Source: Telluria mixta
GTDB lineage: Bacteria; Pseudomonadota; Gammaproteobacteria; Burkholderiales; Burkholderiaceae_D
Direction of reading: 5' to 3'
Assembly (NCBI RefSeq): GCF_029223865.1
Contig: NZ_CP119520.1
Span: 3,410,001-3,474,000 of the forward strand
Length of the DNA: 64,000 nucleotides
Both the position numbers and the translations under genes were made by a program. The notes beneath the pieces were generated by a model. That model was not told the origin of the DNA and made no database searches. It saw only the letters and a list, made by a program, of their open reading frames with translations. Of this stretch, positions 8,432-17,111 are shown in pieces (position 1 is the first letter of the stretch; the number at the start of each line of letters is the position of its first letter).

Positions 8432-9139
8432 ATGGCGACCGTAACCGACACCACCAGCACCCCCATCACCGACCTGATGTCGACGATGAACGGCAAGAAG
8501 GCGACCAGCACCGACAGCGTCTCCGCCGACACCGACAAGTTCATGACCCTGCTGGTGACCCAGCTGCAGAACCAGGATCCGCTGAACCCGATGGACAACG
8601 CCCAGATGACGAGCCAGCTCGCGCAGCTGCAGACCGTGACGGGCGTGAACAAGCTGAACACGACCCTGGAATCGCTGCAGTCCAGCTACAAGAGCTCGGA
8701 ATCGATGCAGGCGACGAACCTGATCGGCCGCGGCGTGCTCGTCGACGGCAGCGGCGTCACGCTGTCGAGCGGCAAGGCGATCCTGGGCGCGGATCTGGCC
8801 ACCGATGCGGACAACGTCAAGATCGTCATCAGCGACGCCAAGGGCAACGAAGTGGATACGATCGACATGGGCGCGCAGAAGGCCGGCGTCGTGCCGCTCG
8901 CGTGGGACGGCGTGCCCGATCCCAAGAACCTGGACAGCAACGGCAAGCCCGTCACGCTGGCCGACGGCAATTACACCTTCAAGGTCGTGGCGACCCGTGG
9001 CGGCGCCAACCTGACCGATGCGAAAGGCCTGTCGTTCGACAGCGTCGCCAGCGTCACCACCAACAGCGCCGATGGCGTCAAGCTGAACCTGTCCGGCAAG
9101 GGCGCGCTCACGCTGGCCGACATCAAGCAAGTCCTCTGA
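8432..9139 (+). CDS. flgD: FlgD, hook cap / hook assembly protein
   Basis: 235 residues. FlgD caps the growing hook and guides FlgE folding, then leaves. The N-terminal FlgD domain (about 25-100) shows FMTLLVTQLQNQDPLNPMDN, the most conserved motif of the family. The C-terminal half contains a FlgD Ig-like/Tudor-like domain, with PLAWDG and DGNYTFKV. It lies between flgC and flgE as usual. Confidence 0.95.
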   Translation: MATVTDTTSTPITDLMSTMNGKKATSTDSVSADTDKFMTLLVTQLQNQDPLNPMDNAQMTSQLAQLQTVTGVNKLNTTLESLQSSYKSSESMQATNLIGRGVLVDGSGVTLSSGKAILGADLATDADNVKIVISDAKGNEVDTIDMGAQKAGVVPLAWDGVPDPKNLDSNGKPVTLADGNYTFKVVATRGGANLTDAKGLSFDSVASVTTNSADGVKLNLSGKGALTLADIKQVL

Positions 9140-9182
9140 ACGCGGTCGGTACCGCGAAACGAACGAATAACAGGAGCACAAC

Positions 9183-10709
9183 ATGTCCTTCCAACAAGGC
9201 CTGAGCGGCTTGAACGGCGCAGCGAAATCGCTGGACGTCATCGGTAACAACATCGCCAACTCGAGCACCGTCGGCTTCAAGGGCTCGACCACGCAATTCG
9301 CGGACGTCTACGCCCGCTCACTGAACGGCGCGGGCGCGACCCAGGCCGGTATCGGCGTGAGCGTGGCGGCCATCGCCCAGCAGTTCACCCAGGGTAATAT
9401 CGAAACGACGGCCAACCCGCTCGACATCGCCATCAACGGCGCCGGTTTCTTCCGCACCGAGATTTCGGGCACCGTCCAGTACACCCGCAACGGCCAGTTC
9501 TCGCTGGACAAGAACGGCTACATCGTGACGCCGCAGGGCGCCAACGTGACGGGCTACGGCGTCGCGCCGAACGGCCAGATCCTGGCCAGCACGCCGACCC
9601 CGCTGAAGATCAGCACGGTCGACATGAAGCCGGTCGCGACCACCAAGGTCGACACGTCGATCAACCTCGACTCGCGCGAGGCCGTCCCGACCAACTTCCC
9701 ATTCGACGCCAACGACGCGACCACGTACAACAAGCAGGTGCCGGTCAGCGTGTACGACACCCTGGGCAACGAGCACACGATGTCGATGTTCTACGTGAAG
9801 ACCGGTTCGGGCACCTGGGACGTGTACGCCGGCGCCGACGGCACCGAGCTCACCAACGTCAACGTGGCCAAGGCCGCCACGGGCAACGCGGCGGCACAGA
9901 CGGCACGCGACGCGTGGACCGCGGCCACGAAGGCATCGCCGCAGGACCCGGCCGCCGTCGCCACGGCCCTGGCCAACTACGCCGCCGCGGCTTCGGCGGC
10001 CGTCAGCGGCGCCGCGGGCACCGCCGGTGCCACCGCGGCCACCATCACCGCCATCCAGACCGCCGCCACCGATGCGGGCAACACGGCCGGCTATACCCCG
10101 GACCAGGTCGACAAGGACATCGCCGCGGCCGTGTCCGTGCCGTCGGTCCCCGTCGGCACGCTGAAGTTCGACTCGAACGGCGCGCTGTCGGCCGCCCTGA
10201 TGTCGCCGCAGACGCTGCCGCTGGCCGTGACCTTCCCGGTGTATCCGGCGACGGGCGCCAAGGAAACCCTGTCGATCAAGCTCGGCTTCAATGGCAGCAC
10301 GCAGTACGGCGCCGACACCAGCGAGAAACTGACCACGCAGGACGGCTACAAGCCGGGCCACCTGCAGCGCTTCTCGGCAGCCGCCGACGGCACGCTGCTG
10401 GGCCAGTACAGCAACGGCCAGACCAAGCCGCTGGGCCAGATCGTCCTCGCGAACTTCACGAACTCGGGCGGCCTGGAACCGATCGGTAACAACTCGTGGG
10501 CCGAAACGTCGGCGTCGGGCACGCCGCTGCTCGGCACGGCGGGTACGGGCGGCTTCGGCGTGCTGCAGTCGTCGGCGCAGGAAAGCTCGAACGTCGACCT
10601 GACGGCCGAACTGGTCAACATGATCACGGCCCAGCGCGTCTACCAGGCCAACGCCCAGACCATCAAGACGCAGGACTCGGTGCTGCAGACGCTGGTGAAC
10701 CTGCGCTGA
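9183..10709 (+). CDS. flgE: FlgE, flagellar hook protein, with an Ala-rich insertion
   Basis: 508 residues. Forms the curved hook, the universal joint of the flagellum. The N-terminal rod/hook signature is LDVIGNNIANSSTVGFKGS; the C-terminal family block is SNVDLTAELVNMITAQRVYQANA. AGGAG stands 8 bases before the ATG. Many FlgE proteins have about 400-420 residues. Here roughly residues 222-318 are a low-complexity Ala/Thr-rich stretch (AAAQTARDAWTAATKAS, ATALANYAAAASAAVSG) inserted in the surface-exposed middle domain. No frameshift is seen. The insertion should lie on the outer face of the hook. Confidence 0.95.
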   Translation: MSFQQGLSGLNGAAKSLDVIGNNIANSSTVGFKGSTTQFADVYARSLNGAGATQAGIGVSVAAIAQQFTQGNIETTANPLDIAINGAGFFRTEISGTVQYTRNGQFSLDKNGYIVTPQGANVTGYGVAPNGQILASTPTPLKISTVDMKPVATTKVDTSINLDSREAVPTNFPFDANDATTYNKQVPVSVYDTLGNEHTMSMFYVKTGSGTWDVYAGADGTELTNVNVAKAATGNAAAQTARDAWTAATKASPQDPAAVATALANYAAAASAAVSGAAGTAGATAATITAIQTAATDAGNTAGYTPDQVDKDIAAAVSVPSVPVGTLKFDSNGALSAALMSPQTLPLAVTFPVYPATGAKETLSIKLGFNGSTQYGADTSEKLTTQDGYKPGHLQRFSAAADGTLLGQYSNGQTKPLGQIVLANFTNSGGLEPIGNNSWAETSASGTPLLGTAGTGGFGVLQSSAQESSNVDLTAELVNMITAQRVYQANAQTIKTQDSVLQTLVNLR

Positions 10710-10728
10710 TCCCTGAAAAGGAAAAAAG

Positions 10729-11469
10729 ATGGACCGCCTGATCTACACCGCCGCCTCCGGCGCCAAGCACATCCTCGAGCAGCAGGCCACGACGTCGAAC
10801 AACCTGGCCAACCTGTCCACGACGGGCTTCCGCGCGCAGCTGGATACGTTCCGCGCCGTGCCCGTCGTCAGCGAAGGCTTGCCCACGCGCGCGTTCGTCG
10901 TCGACAACACGGTCGGCGCGGATTTCACGACGGGCCCGCTGCAGGTGACGGGGCGCGATCTCGACGTGGCCGTCAAGGGCCAGGGCTGGATCGCCGTGCA
11001 GATGCAGGACGGCACCGAAGCCTATACGCGCAACGGTTCGCTGCAGGTCAGCCCGAACGGCATCCTGCAGACGGCAAATGGCCAGACCGTGATGGGCGAG
11101 GGCGGTCCGATCGCGATTCCACCGAATACGACGGTGACCGTCGGCAAGGACGGCTCGATCGCGTCGCTGACAACGGACACCGTGCCGGCAACGTCCACCA
11201 TCGTCGGCCGCCTCAAGCTCGTCAATCCGGACCAGAAGCAGCTCGTGCGCGGCGACGACGGTTTCTTCCGCCAGCAGGACGGGACCCCGGCCCAGGCCGA
11301 CCCGGCCGTGACGGTGACGAGCGGCGCGCTGGAAGGCAGCAATGTCTCCGCCGTCGATTCGATGGTGAACATGATCTCTTTGGCACGTTCTCTCGAGACA
11401 CAAATGAGCCTGTTGAAGAACGCGGAGAATAACGCGGCGAAAGCGACGCAGATCCTCGCTTTGACTTGA
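10729..11469 (+). CDS. flgF: FlgF, rod protein
   Basis: 246 residues. Component of the flagellar rod, exported by the type III gate. It starts [19 protein letters not shown], the typical FlgF start, with the axial motif [16 protein letters not shown]. The middle block reads [16 protein letters not shown], and the C-terminal helix block is [23 protein letters not shown]. It follows flgE by 19 bases and precedes flgG, with which it is homologous. Confidence 0.95.
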   Translation: MDRLIYTAASGAKHILEQQATTSNNLANLSTTGFRAQLDTFRAVPVVSEGLPTRAFVVDNTVGADFTTGPLQVTGRDLDVAVKGQGWIAVQMQDGTEAYTRNGSLQVSPNGILQTANGQTVMGEGGPIAIPPNTTVTVGKDGSIASLTTDTVPATSTIVGRLKLVNPDQKQLVRGDDGFFRQQDGTPAQADPAVTVTSGALEGSNVSAVDSMVNMISLARSLETQMSLLKNAENNAAKATQILALT

Positions 11470-11530
11470 TTTCTGCTGGGACATAATTTCATGGTGGGTG
11501 ACGGGTTTGCCGTCGCCAAAGGAGAACACC

Positions 11531-12313
11531 ATGATCCGTTCGCTCTACATCGCCAAGACCGGCCTCGAAGCGCAGCAGACCAACCTCGACGTCGTCACCA
11601 ACAACCTCGCCAACGTCAGCACGAACGGCTTCAAGAAGTCGCGTGCCGTGTTCGAGGATCTGTTGTATCAAAACGTGCGCCAGCCCGGCGCGCAATCCTC
11701 GCAACAGACGCAGCTGCCGTCCGGTCTGCAGATCGGTACCGGTGTGCGCGCCGTCGCCACCGAGCGCCTCCACACGCAGGGCAATCCCCAGCAGACCGGC
11801 AACTCGAAGGACGTGATGGTCAACGGCTCGGGCTTCTTCCAGGTCCTGATGCCGGACGGTACCACGGCCTACACCCGCGACGGCTCGTTCCAGACCGATA
11901 ACAACGGCCAGCTCGTCACCTCCAGCGGCTACGTGCTGCAGCCGCCCATCACCGTGCCCAGCAACGCGCTGACGATGACCGTCGGCCGCGACGGCACCGT
12001 GTCCGTCACGACGCCGGGTACCGCGGCGCCCACGCAGATCGGTTCGATCCAGTTGTCGAACTTCGTCAACCCGGCCGGCCTGGAGTCGCTGGGCGAGAAC
12101 CTGTACGCCGAGACCGGCTCGTCCGGCACCGCGCAGACCAGCACCCCGGGCACGAACGGTGTCGGCGTGCTGATGCAGGGCTATGTCGAAACGTCCAACG
12201 TGAACGTCGTCGAAGAGATGGTCAACATGATCCAGACGCAGCGCGCGTACGAGATCAACAGCAAGGCCATCACCACGTCCGACCAGATGCTGGCGAAGAT
12301 TTCCCAATTATGA
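11531..12313 (+). CDS. flgG: FlgG, distal rod protein
   Basis: 260 residues from ATG 11531, supported by AGGAG at 11520-11524; an earlier in-frame ATG at 11498 would add 11 residues that FlgG proteins lack. Forms the distal rod, which turns inside the P and L rings. Family marks: [49 protein letters not shown], and a C-terminal [20 protein letters not shown]. The stop overlaps the flgH start (ATGA), so the two are translationally coupled. Confidence 0.97.
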   Translation: MIRSLYIAKTGLEAQQTNLDVVTNNLANVSTNGFKKSRAVFEDLLYQNVRQPGAQSSQQTQLPSGLQIGTGVRAVATERLHTQGNPQQTGNSKDVMVNGSGFFQVLMPDGTTAYTRDGSFQTDNNGQLVTSSGYVLQPPITVPSNALTMTVGRDGTVSVTTPGTAAPTQIGSIQLSNFVNPAGLESLGENLYAETGSSGTAQTSTPGTNGVGVLMQGYVETSNVNVVEEMVNMIQTQRAYEINSKAITTSDQMLAKISQL

Positions 12314-12978
12314 AAACCCTGAAAACTTGGGCCCCTGCCTTCGCAGGGGCGACGATCGCCATGGCGCTCGTCGGTTGCGCAGCCACCCCGACGTCGATCG
12401 TCAAGGGCCCGACCTCCGTGCGCCCGATGCTGGCCGATGGCGGCACGCCGACGGAAGGCGCGATCTACAACGCCAATACCTTCCGCCCGATGTTCGAAGA
12501 CCGCCGCGCGCGCCACATCGGCGACGTGCTTACGGTCAGCATCGTCGAGAAGACGGCGGCCAACAAGAGCGGCGCCAGCACCGGCAACAAGTCGGGCAGC
12601 GCCGAGCTTGGCGTGCCTGGCCTGCTGCAGGGCCGCCTGGGCGGTAACCTCGCCACGAGCAGCGGCGTCAAGTATTCCGACGGCGACACGCAAACCGCGT
12701 CGAACGCCTTCACGGGCACGATTGGCGTGACGGTGTCCGAAGTCCTGCCGAACGGTAACCTGATCGTCGTGGGCGAGAAACAGATCGCCATGAACAAGGG
12801 CGTCGAATTCATCCGCTTCTCGGGCATGGTGAATCCGGACTCGATCCAGGCGGGCAATATCGTGCAGTCGCCGCTCGTCGCCGACGCGCGCGTCGAATAC
12901 CGTACCAACAGCCAGATCGACCGCGCCGAGATGACGTCGATGATGTCGCGCTTCTTCCAATCGCTGCTCCCGTTCTGA
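12310..12978 (+). CDS. flgH: FlgH, L-ring lipoprotein, signal peptide contains a repeat-type palindrome
   Basis: 222 residues. Forms the outer-membrane L ring around the rod. It is a lipoprotein with lipobox LVGC, modified Cys at residue 23. The mature part carries the FlgH family blocks [42 protein letters not shown] and [15 protein letters not shown]. The ATG overlaps the flgG stop. Residues 6-15 of the signal peptide ([10 protein letters not shown]) are encoded by a perfect hairpin that looks like a dispersed intergenic repeat of Proteobacteria, so part of the leader seems to come from a repeat. flgI starts 2 bases after the stop. Confidence 0.95.
   Translation: MKTLKTWAPAFAGATIAMALVGCAATPTSIVKGPTSVRPMLADGGTPTEGAIYNANTFRPMFEDRRARHIGDVLTVSIVEKTAANKSGASTGNKSGSAELGVPGLLQGRLGGNLATSSGVKYSDGDTQTASNAFTGTIGVTVSEVLPNGNLIVVGEKQIAMNKGVEFIRFSGMVNPDSIQAGNIVQSPLVADARVEYRTNSQIDRAEMTSMMSRFFQSLLPF
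12331..12350 (+). repeat. Palindromic repeat unit inside flgH
   Basis: GCCCCTGC (12331-12338), loop CTTC, GCAGGGGC (12343-12350): a perfect 8-bp stem with a 4-base loop, followed by GACGA. In the alternative frame it reads GPCLRRGDD, a tail that I recall as very common in spurious short frames of Proteobacteria because this palindrome is dispersed in many genomes. Copy number in this genome cannot be checked here. Confidence 0.65.
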
Positions 12979-12980
12979 TC

Positions 12981-14087
12981 ATGAACTTCAAAATCCTCGC
13001 CCTCTGTGTCGCCCTGCTTGGTCCGCTGACTGCGACGACCGCCCACGCCGAGCGCCTCAAGGATCTCGCCAGCATCGGCGGCGTCCGTCAGAACCAGTTG
13101 TCCGGCTACGGCATCGTCGTCGGCCTCGACGGCACCGGCGACCAGACGACGCAGACCCCGTTCACCGTGCAGTCGATCACGGCGATGCTGCAGCAGAAGG
13201 GCATCAGCCTGCCGCCCGGCACGCAGCTGCAGCTGAAGAACGTGGCAGCCGTGATGGTCACTGCATCGCTGCCGGCGTTCGCGCAGCCGGGCCAGACGAT
13301 CGACGTGACCGTCTCGTCGATGGGTAACGCGAAAAGCCTGCGCGGCGGCACGCTCCTGATGACGCCGTTGCAGGGCGCGGACGGCCAGGTGTACGGCATG
13401 GCCCAGGGCAATGTGCTCGTGGGCGGCGCCGGTGCGTCGGGCGGCGGTGCGCAGGTGCAGGTCAATCAACTGTCTGTCGGCCGCATCTCGGGCGGTGCCA
13501 CGGTCGAGCGCGCCGTCGCATCGAACCTCGGTGCCGACAACCAGGTCAAGCTGGAATTGAACACGACGGATTTCGCCACCGCCAGCCGCGTCGTGGAAGC
13601 GATCAACGACAAGTTCGGCCCGGGCATCGCCACGGCGCTGGACGGCCGCGTGATCCGCGTGCGCGTGCCGTCGTCGAGCGACCAGCGCGTGACCTTCCTC
13701 GGCATGCTGGAAGGCATGGACGTCAAGCCGGCCGAAGCGGCCGCGAAGATCATCCTCAACGCACGCACCGGTTCCGTCGTCATGAACCGGTCCGTCACGC
13801 TGGATCCGTGCGCGATTTCGCACGGTAACCTGTCCGTCAGCATCGGCGCCGACACGCAGGTGAGCCAGCCGAACCCGGGTTCGCTGGGCCGCACCGTCGT
13901 CACGCAGACGCCGCAGGTGTCCGTCAAGAAGGATGCCGGCAAGGTCATCATGCTGAACGGCGGCGCGTCGCTGGCCGAAGTCGTCAAGGCGATGAACGCC
14001 ATCGGCGCCACGCCGCAAGACCTGCTCGCGATCCTGCAGGCCCTGAAGGCCGCCGGTTCGCTGCGCGCCGAACTCGAGATCATCTAA
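12981..14087 (+). CDS. flgI: FlgI, P-ring protein
   Basis: 368 residues. Periplasmic P-ring subunit, bushing for the rod in the peptidoglycan layer. A Sec signal peptide ends THAHA-like at residue 23 (MNFKILALCVALLG to TTAHA). Conserved blocks follow: ERLKDLASIGGVRQNQLSGY, GLDGTGDQT, NVAAVMVTASLPAFAQPGQ, IDVTVSSMGNAKSLRGGTLL and a C-terminal QDLLAILQALKAAGSLRAELEII. Length is normal. It stands 2 bases after flgH and 14 before flgJ. Confidence 0.97.
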   Translation: MNFKILALCVALLGPLTATTAHAERLKDLASIGGVRQNQLSGYGIVVGLDGTGDQTTQTPFTVQSITAMLQQKGISLPPGTQLQLKNVAAVMVTASLPAFAQPGQTIDVTVSSMGNAKSLRGGTLLMTPLQGADGQVYGMAQGNVLVGGAGASGGGAQVQVNQLSVGRISGGATVERAVASNLGADNQVKLELNTTDFATASRVVEAINDKFGPGIATALDGRVIRVRVPSSSDQRVTFLGMLEGMDVKPAEAAAKIILNARTGSVVMNRSVTLDPCAISHGNLSVSIGADTQVSQPNPGSLGRTVVTQTPQVSVKKDAGKVIMLNGGASLAEVVKAMNAIGATPQDLLAILQALKAAGSLRAELEII

Positions 14088-14101
14088 CCATCGAGGCCAC
14101 C

Positions 14102-15070
14102 ATGCTCGGTTCCACTTCCGACCTGTCCAGTAAATTTGCGCTCGACGCCAACAGCCTCGGCGACCTCAAGCAATCTGCGAAAGCCGGCTCGCCGGAAGCG
14201 CTGAAGGGTGCCGCGACGCAGTTCGAATCCATGTTCGTCAACATGATGATGAAGAGCATGCGCGACGCGACACCGCAGGACGGCATGACGGACAGCCAGG
14301 AAACGAAGACGTTCACGGGCATGCTGGACCAGCAGATGAGCCAGAAAATGGCCAAGCGCGGCATCGGCCTGGCCGACGTGCTCGTGCGCCAGCTGACCGT
14401 GCAGCAGAAGGGCCAGCAGCTGATGCAGGACATGAACAAGCAGGCCCTGGGCATCGGTGGCGAACAGCAGGCGGCTGCCGCCGGCGGCGCCGCGGCCCTG
14501 CGCATGCAGCGCGATGCCGACACGATGCCGACCGACGGCGTCGCACTGAATGGAAAAAGCGGCGCGGCCGGCGTGACGGGCGCCGCCCGCGGCACGGACA
14601 ACGCCAGCAAGCCGGCGCACGTGCGCGCGTTCCAGGAAAAGCTGGCCGACGCCGCCGAGGAAGCGGAACAGGTGACGGGCGTGCCGGCGAAGTTCATGAT
14701 GGGCCAGGCCGCGCTGGAAACCGGCTGGGGCCGCCGCGTGATCCGCAATGCGGACGGCACCTCCAGCAACAACCTGTTCGGCATCAAGGCCGGCCCGGGC
14801 TGGAAGGGCAAGGTGGCAACGGCCGTCACGACGGAATACATCAACGGCAAGCCGCACTCACGCGTGGAAAAATTCCGCGCCTACGATTCGCATGCGGACG
14901 CATTCAAGGACTACGCCCGCATGCTGAGCAACAACCCGCGCTACGAAAAAGTGCTGGCGCACGGCGGCGACGCGTCCACGTTCGCGCACGGCCTGCAGCG
15001 CGCCGGCTATGCGACCGACCCGCAGTACGCGGCCAAGCTGTCGCGCATCATCAAGCATTCGCTGGCGTGA
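14102..15070 (+). CDS. flgJ: FlgJ, rod cap with muramidase (glucosaminidase) domain
   Basis: 322 residues. Bifunctional: the N-terminal rod-cap domain (about 30-100, FESMFVNMMMKSMRDATPQDGM) scaffolds rod assembly. The C-terminal peptidoglycan hydrolase domain (about 178-322, FMMGQAALETGWGRRVI with the catalytic Glu in ALETGWG, NNLFGIKAGPGWKG, YAAKLSRII) opens the cell wall. The two-domain form is standard for beta- and gammaproteobacteria. An Ala/Gly-rich linker joins the domains. The flgK promoter lies just downstream. Confidence 0.96.
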   Translation: MLGSTSDLSSKFALDANSLGDLKQSAKAGSPEALKGAATQFESMFVNMMMKSMRDATPQDGMTDSQETKTFTGMLDQQMSQKMAKRGIGLADVLVRQLTVQQKGQQLMQDMNKQALGIGGEQQAAAAGGAAALRMQRDADTMPTDGVALNGKSGAAGVTGAARGTDNASKPAHVRAFQEKLADAAEEAEQVTGVPAKFMMGQAALETGWGRRVIRNADGTSSNNLFGIKAGPGWKGKVATAVTTEYINGKPHSRVEKFRAYDSHADAFKDYARMLSNNPRYEKVLAHGGDASTFAHGLQRAGYATDPQYAAKLSRIIKHSLA

Positions 15071-15094
15071 TGGGTGATGCGAAAAGAACAAGAA

Positions 15095-15121
15095 TAAAGT
15101 TTTGGCGGAACTTGCCGTCAA
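15095..15121 (+). promoter_or_regulatory. Sigma-28 (FliA) promoter of flgKL
   Basis: TAAA at 15095-15098, 15 bases, GCCGTCAA at 15114-15121: all -35 bases and six of eight -10 bases match the FliA consensus. It lies between flgJ and flgK, 24 bases before the flgK ATG, so flgK and flgL can be made as late genes as well as by read-through. Confidence 0.8.
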
Positions 15122-15145
15122 TGACATAGCAGAAAGAAAACCACC

Positions 15146-17095
15146 ATGTCCCTCCTCAGCATCGGCAAGACCGGTTTGTACGCCGCCCAGGCAGGCCTGG
15201 CGACGACCGGCAACAACATCACCAACGCCAACGTGGCCGGCTACAGCCGCCAGGTGGCGGTGCAGTCGACTGCGATCTCGATGGGGGGCTCGAACGGTTA
15301 TATCGGTACCGGCACGCAGATCGCGCAGGTCAAGCGCTATTCGGACGACTTCCTGAACGCCCAGGTGCGCACGGCCCAGGCATCGAGCAGCGGGCTGGAC
15401 GCCTATCAGGCGCAGGTCCAGCAGATCGACAACCTGCTGGCCGACACGACGTCCGGCCTGTCGCCGGCGCTGCAGGACTTCTTCTCCGCCGTGCAGAACC
15501 TCACGGGCGACGGCGCGGGCGTGTCGTCGCGCGGCTCGTTCATGACGTCGGCCGACACGCTGGCCGCCCGCTTCCAGAGCATGACTGGCCGCCTGGAGGA
15601 GATCCGCAAGGGCGTGAACACCCAGCTGACCGCGAGCGTCACGACGATCAACACGTATGCCAAGCAGATCGCCCAGCTGAACGACAAGATCGGCCAGCTG
15701 ACGGAGGCCGGCGGCCTGAACCCGCCGAACGACCTGCTGGACAAGCGCGACCAGCTGATCATGGACCTGAACAAGCAGGTCAAGGCCACCGTCGTGCCGG
15801 GCGATAACTACAGCCTGACCGTATCGATCGGCAACGGCCAGCCGCTCGTCGTCGGCGTGAACGCCTTCGAGCTGGCGGCGACGAATTCGCCGACGGACCA
15901 GACCCGCGTGACGATCGGTTACGTCACCCACGGCAAGGTCACGCCGATGGCCGAGAGCGCGCTCACCGGCGGCGAACTGGGCGCCGTGCTGCAGTTCCGC
16001 AGCCAGTCGCTGGACCTCGCGCAGAATTCGCTGGGCCGCGTCGCGATCGCCGTGGCCACGACGATGAACGACCAGAACAAACTCGGCCTGGACGGCAACG
16101 GCAACCCGGGCGGCGACATCTTCAGCATCGCGCCGGCCGACGTGACGAAGAACGTCAACAACAACCAGACGAGTACCACGGCGATCAAGGCCACGGTCGT
16201 GGACGCCACGCAGCTCACGACGAGCAACTACAAGGTCGACTTCGACGGCACGAATTACAACGTGTACCGCCTGGCGGACAACAAGAAGACGGTGATCTCG
16301 CCGTTCCCGCAGACCCAGCCGCAGGTCATCGACGGCCTCGCGTTCGACATCTCGGGCGCCGCCGACTCGGGCGACAATTTCCTCGTGCGTCCGACGCAGA
16401 ACGGCGCCGCCAACTTCAAGCTGGCGCTGACGGACGGCGCGCAGATCGCGGCCGCCGCGCCGATCGCCACGAGCGTCCCGCTGACCAACAGCGGCACGGG
16501 CAAGATCAGCGCGGGTTCGGTCGACAAGAATTACCTGGGTTCGCCGCTGACCAGCACCGTCACGCTCGCCTTCGACAAGGCGACGGGGACGATGTCCGGC
16601 TTTCCGGCCGGTCAAAACGTCAGCATGACGCTGAACGGCACGACGACGACGTACCCGGCCGGCACCAACCCGCCCTTCAAGGACGGCGCCAGCTACACGG
16701 TGGCCGGCATGAGCTTTACCATGAACGGTGCGCCCGGCAACGGCGACAAGTTCACCATCGCGCCGAACTCAGGCCTGGGCGATACCCGCAACGCCGGCCT
16801 GATGGGCGACCTGCAATCGAAGAACATCCTCGACGGCGGCAAGGCCACGTACCAGTCGGCCTATGCGACGCTGGTGTCCACGATCGGCAACAAGACGCGC
16901 GAAGTGCAGGCCAATGCCGAAGCCGCGGCGGCCCAGCTGACGCAGGCGGAGGCCGCCGCCAACAATGTCTCCGGCGTCAACCTCGACGAAGAGGCCGCCA
17001 ACCTGCTCAAGTACCAGCAGGCGTACCAGGCGTCGGGCAAGGTGATGCAGATCGCCGATACGATCTTCAACGCGCTGCTGCAGATCGGCCATTGA
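15146..17095 (+). CDS. flgK: FlgK, hook-filament junction protein 1
   Basis: 649 residues. First junction protein between hook and filament, carried to the gate by FlgN. The N-terminal axial motif is GLATTGNNITNANVAGYSRQ; the C-terminal block is VSGVNLDEEAANLLKYQQAYQASGKVMQ. In the long middle part two copies of a domain end in a related motif, GLAFDISGAADSGDNFLVRPT and GMSFTMNGAPGNGDKFTIAP; a third copy is in FlgL. It has its own sigma-28 promoter and is followed by flgL after 16 bases. Confidence 0.97.
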   Translation: MSLLSIGKTGLYAAQAGLATTGNNITNANVAGYSRQVAVQSTAISMGGSNGYIGTGTQIAQVKRYSDDFLNAQVRTAQASSSGLDAYQAQVQQIDNLLADTTSGLSPALQDFFSAVQNLTGDGAGVSSRGSFMTSADTLAARFQSMTGRLEEIRKGVNTQLTASVTTINTYAKQIAQLNDKIGQLTEAGGLNPPNDLLDKRDQLIMDLNKQVKATVVPGDNYSLTVSIGNGQPLVVGVNAFELAATNSPTDQTRVTIGYVTHGKVTPMAESALTGGELGAVLQFRSQSLDLAQNSLGRVAIAVATTMNDQNKLGLDGNGNPGGDIFSIAPADVTKNVNNNQTSTTAIKATVVDATQLTTSNYKVDFDGTNYNVYRLADNKKTVISPFPQTQPQVIDGLAFDISGAADSGDNFLVRPTQNGAANFKLALTDGAQIAAAAPIATSVPLTNSGTGKISAGSVDKNYLGSPLTSTVTLAFDKATGTMSGFPAGQNVSMTLNGTTTTYPAGTNPPFKDGASYTVAGMSFTMNGAPGNGDKFTIAPNSGLGDTRNAGLMGDLQSKNILDGGKATYQSAYATLVSTIGNKTREVQANAEAAAAQLTQAEAAANNVSGVNLDEEAANLLKYQQAYQASGKVMQIADTIFNALLQIGH

Positions 17096-17111
17096 TTAAC
17101 GGAGCCACGCC

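Noticed and set aside
14102..15070. FlgJ fused to a muramidase as a novelty
   Set aside because: The two-domain FlgJ is the usual form in beta- and gammaproteobacteria.
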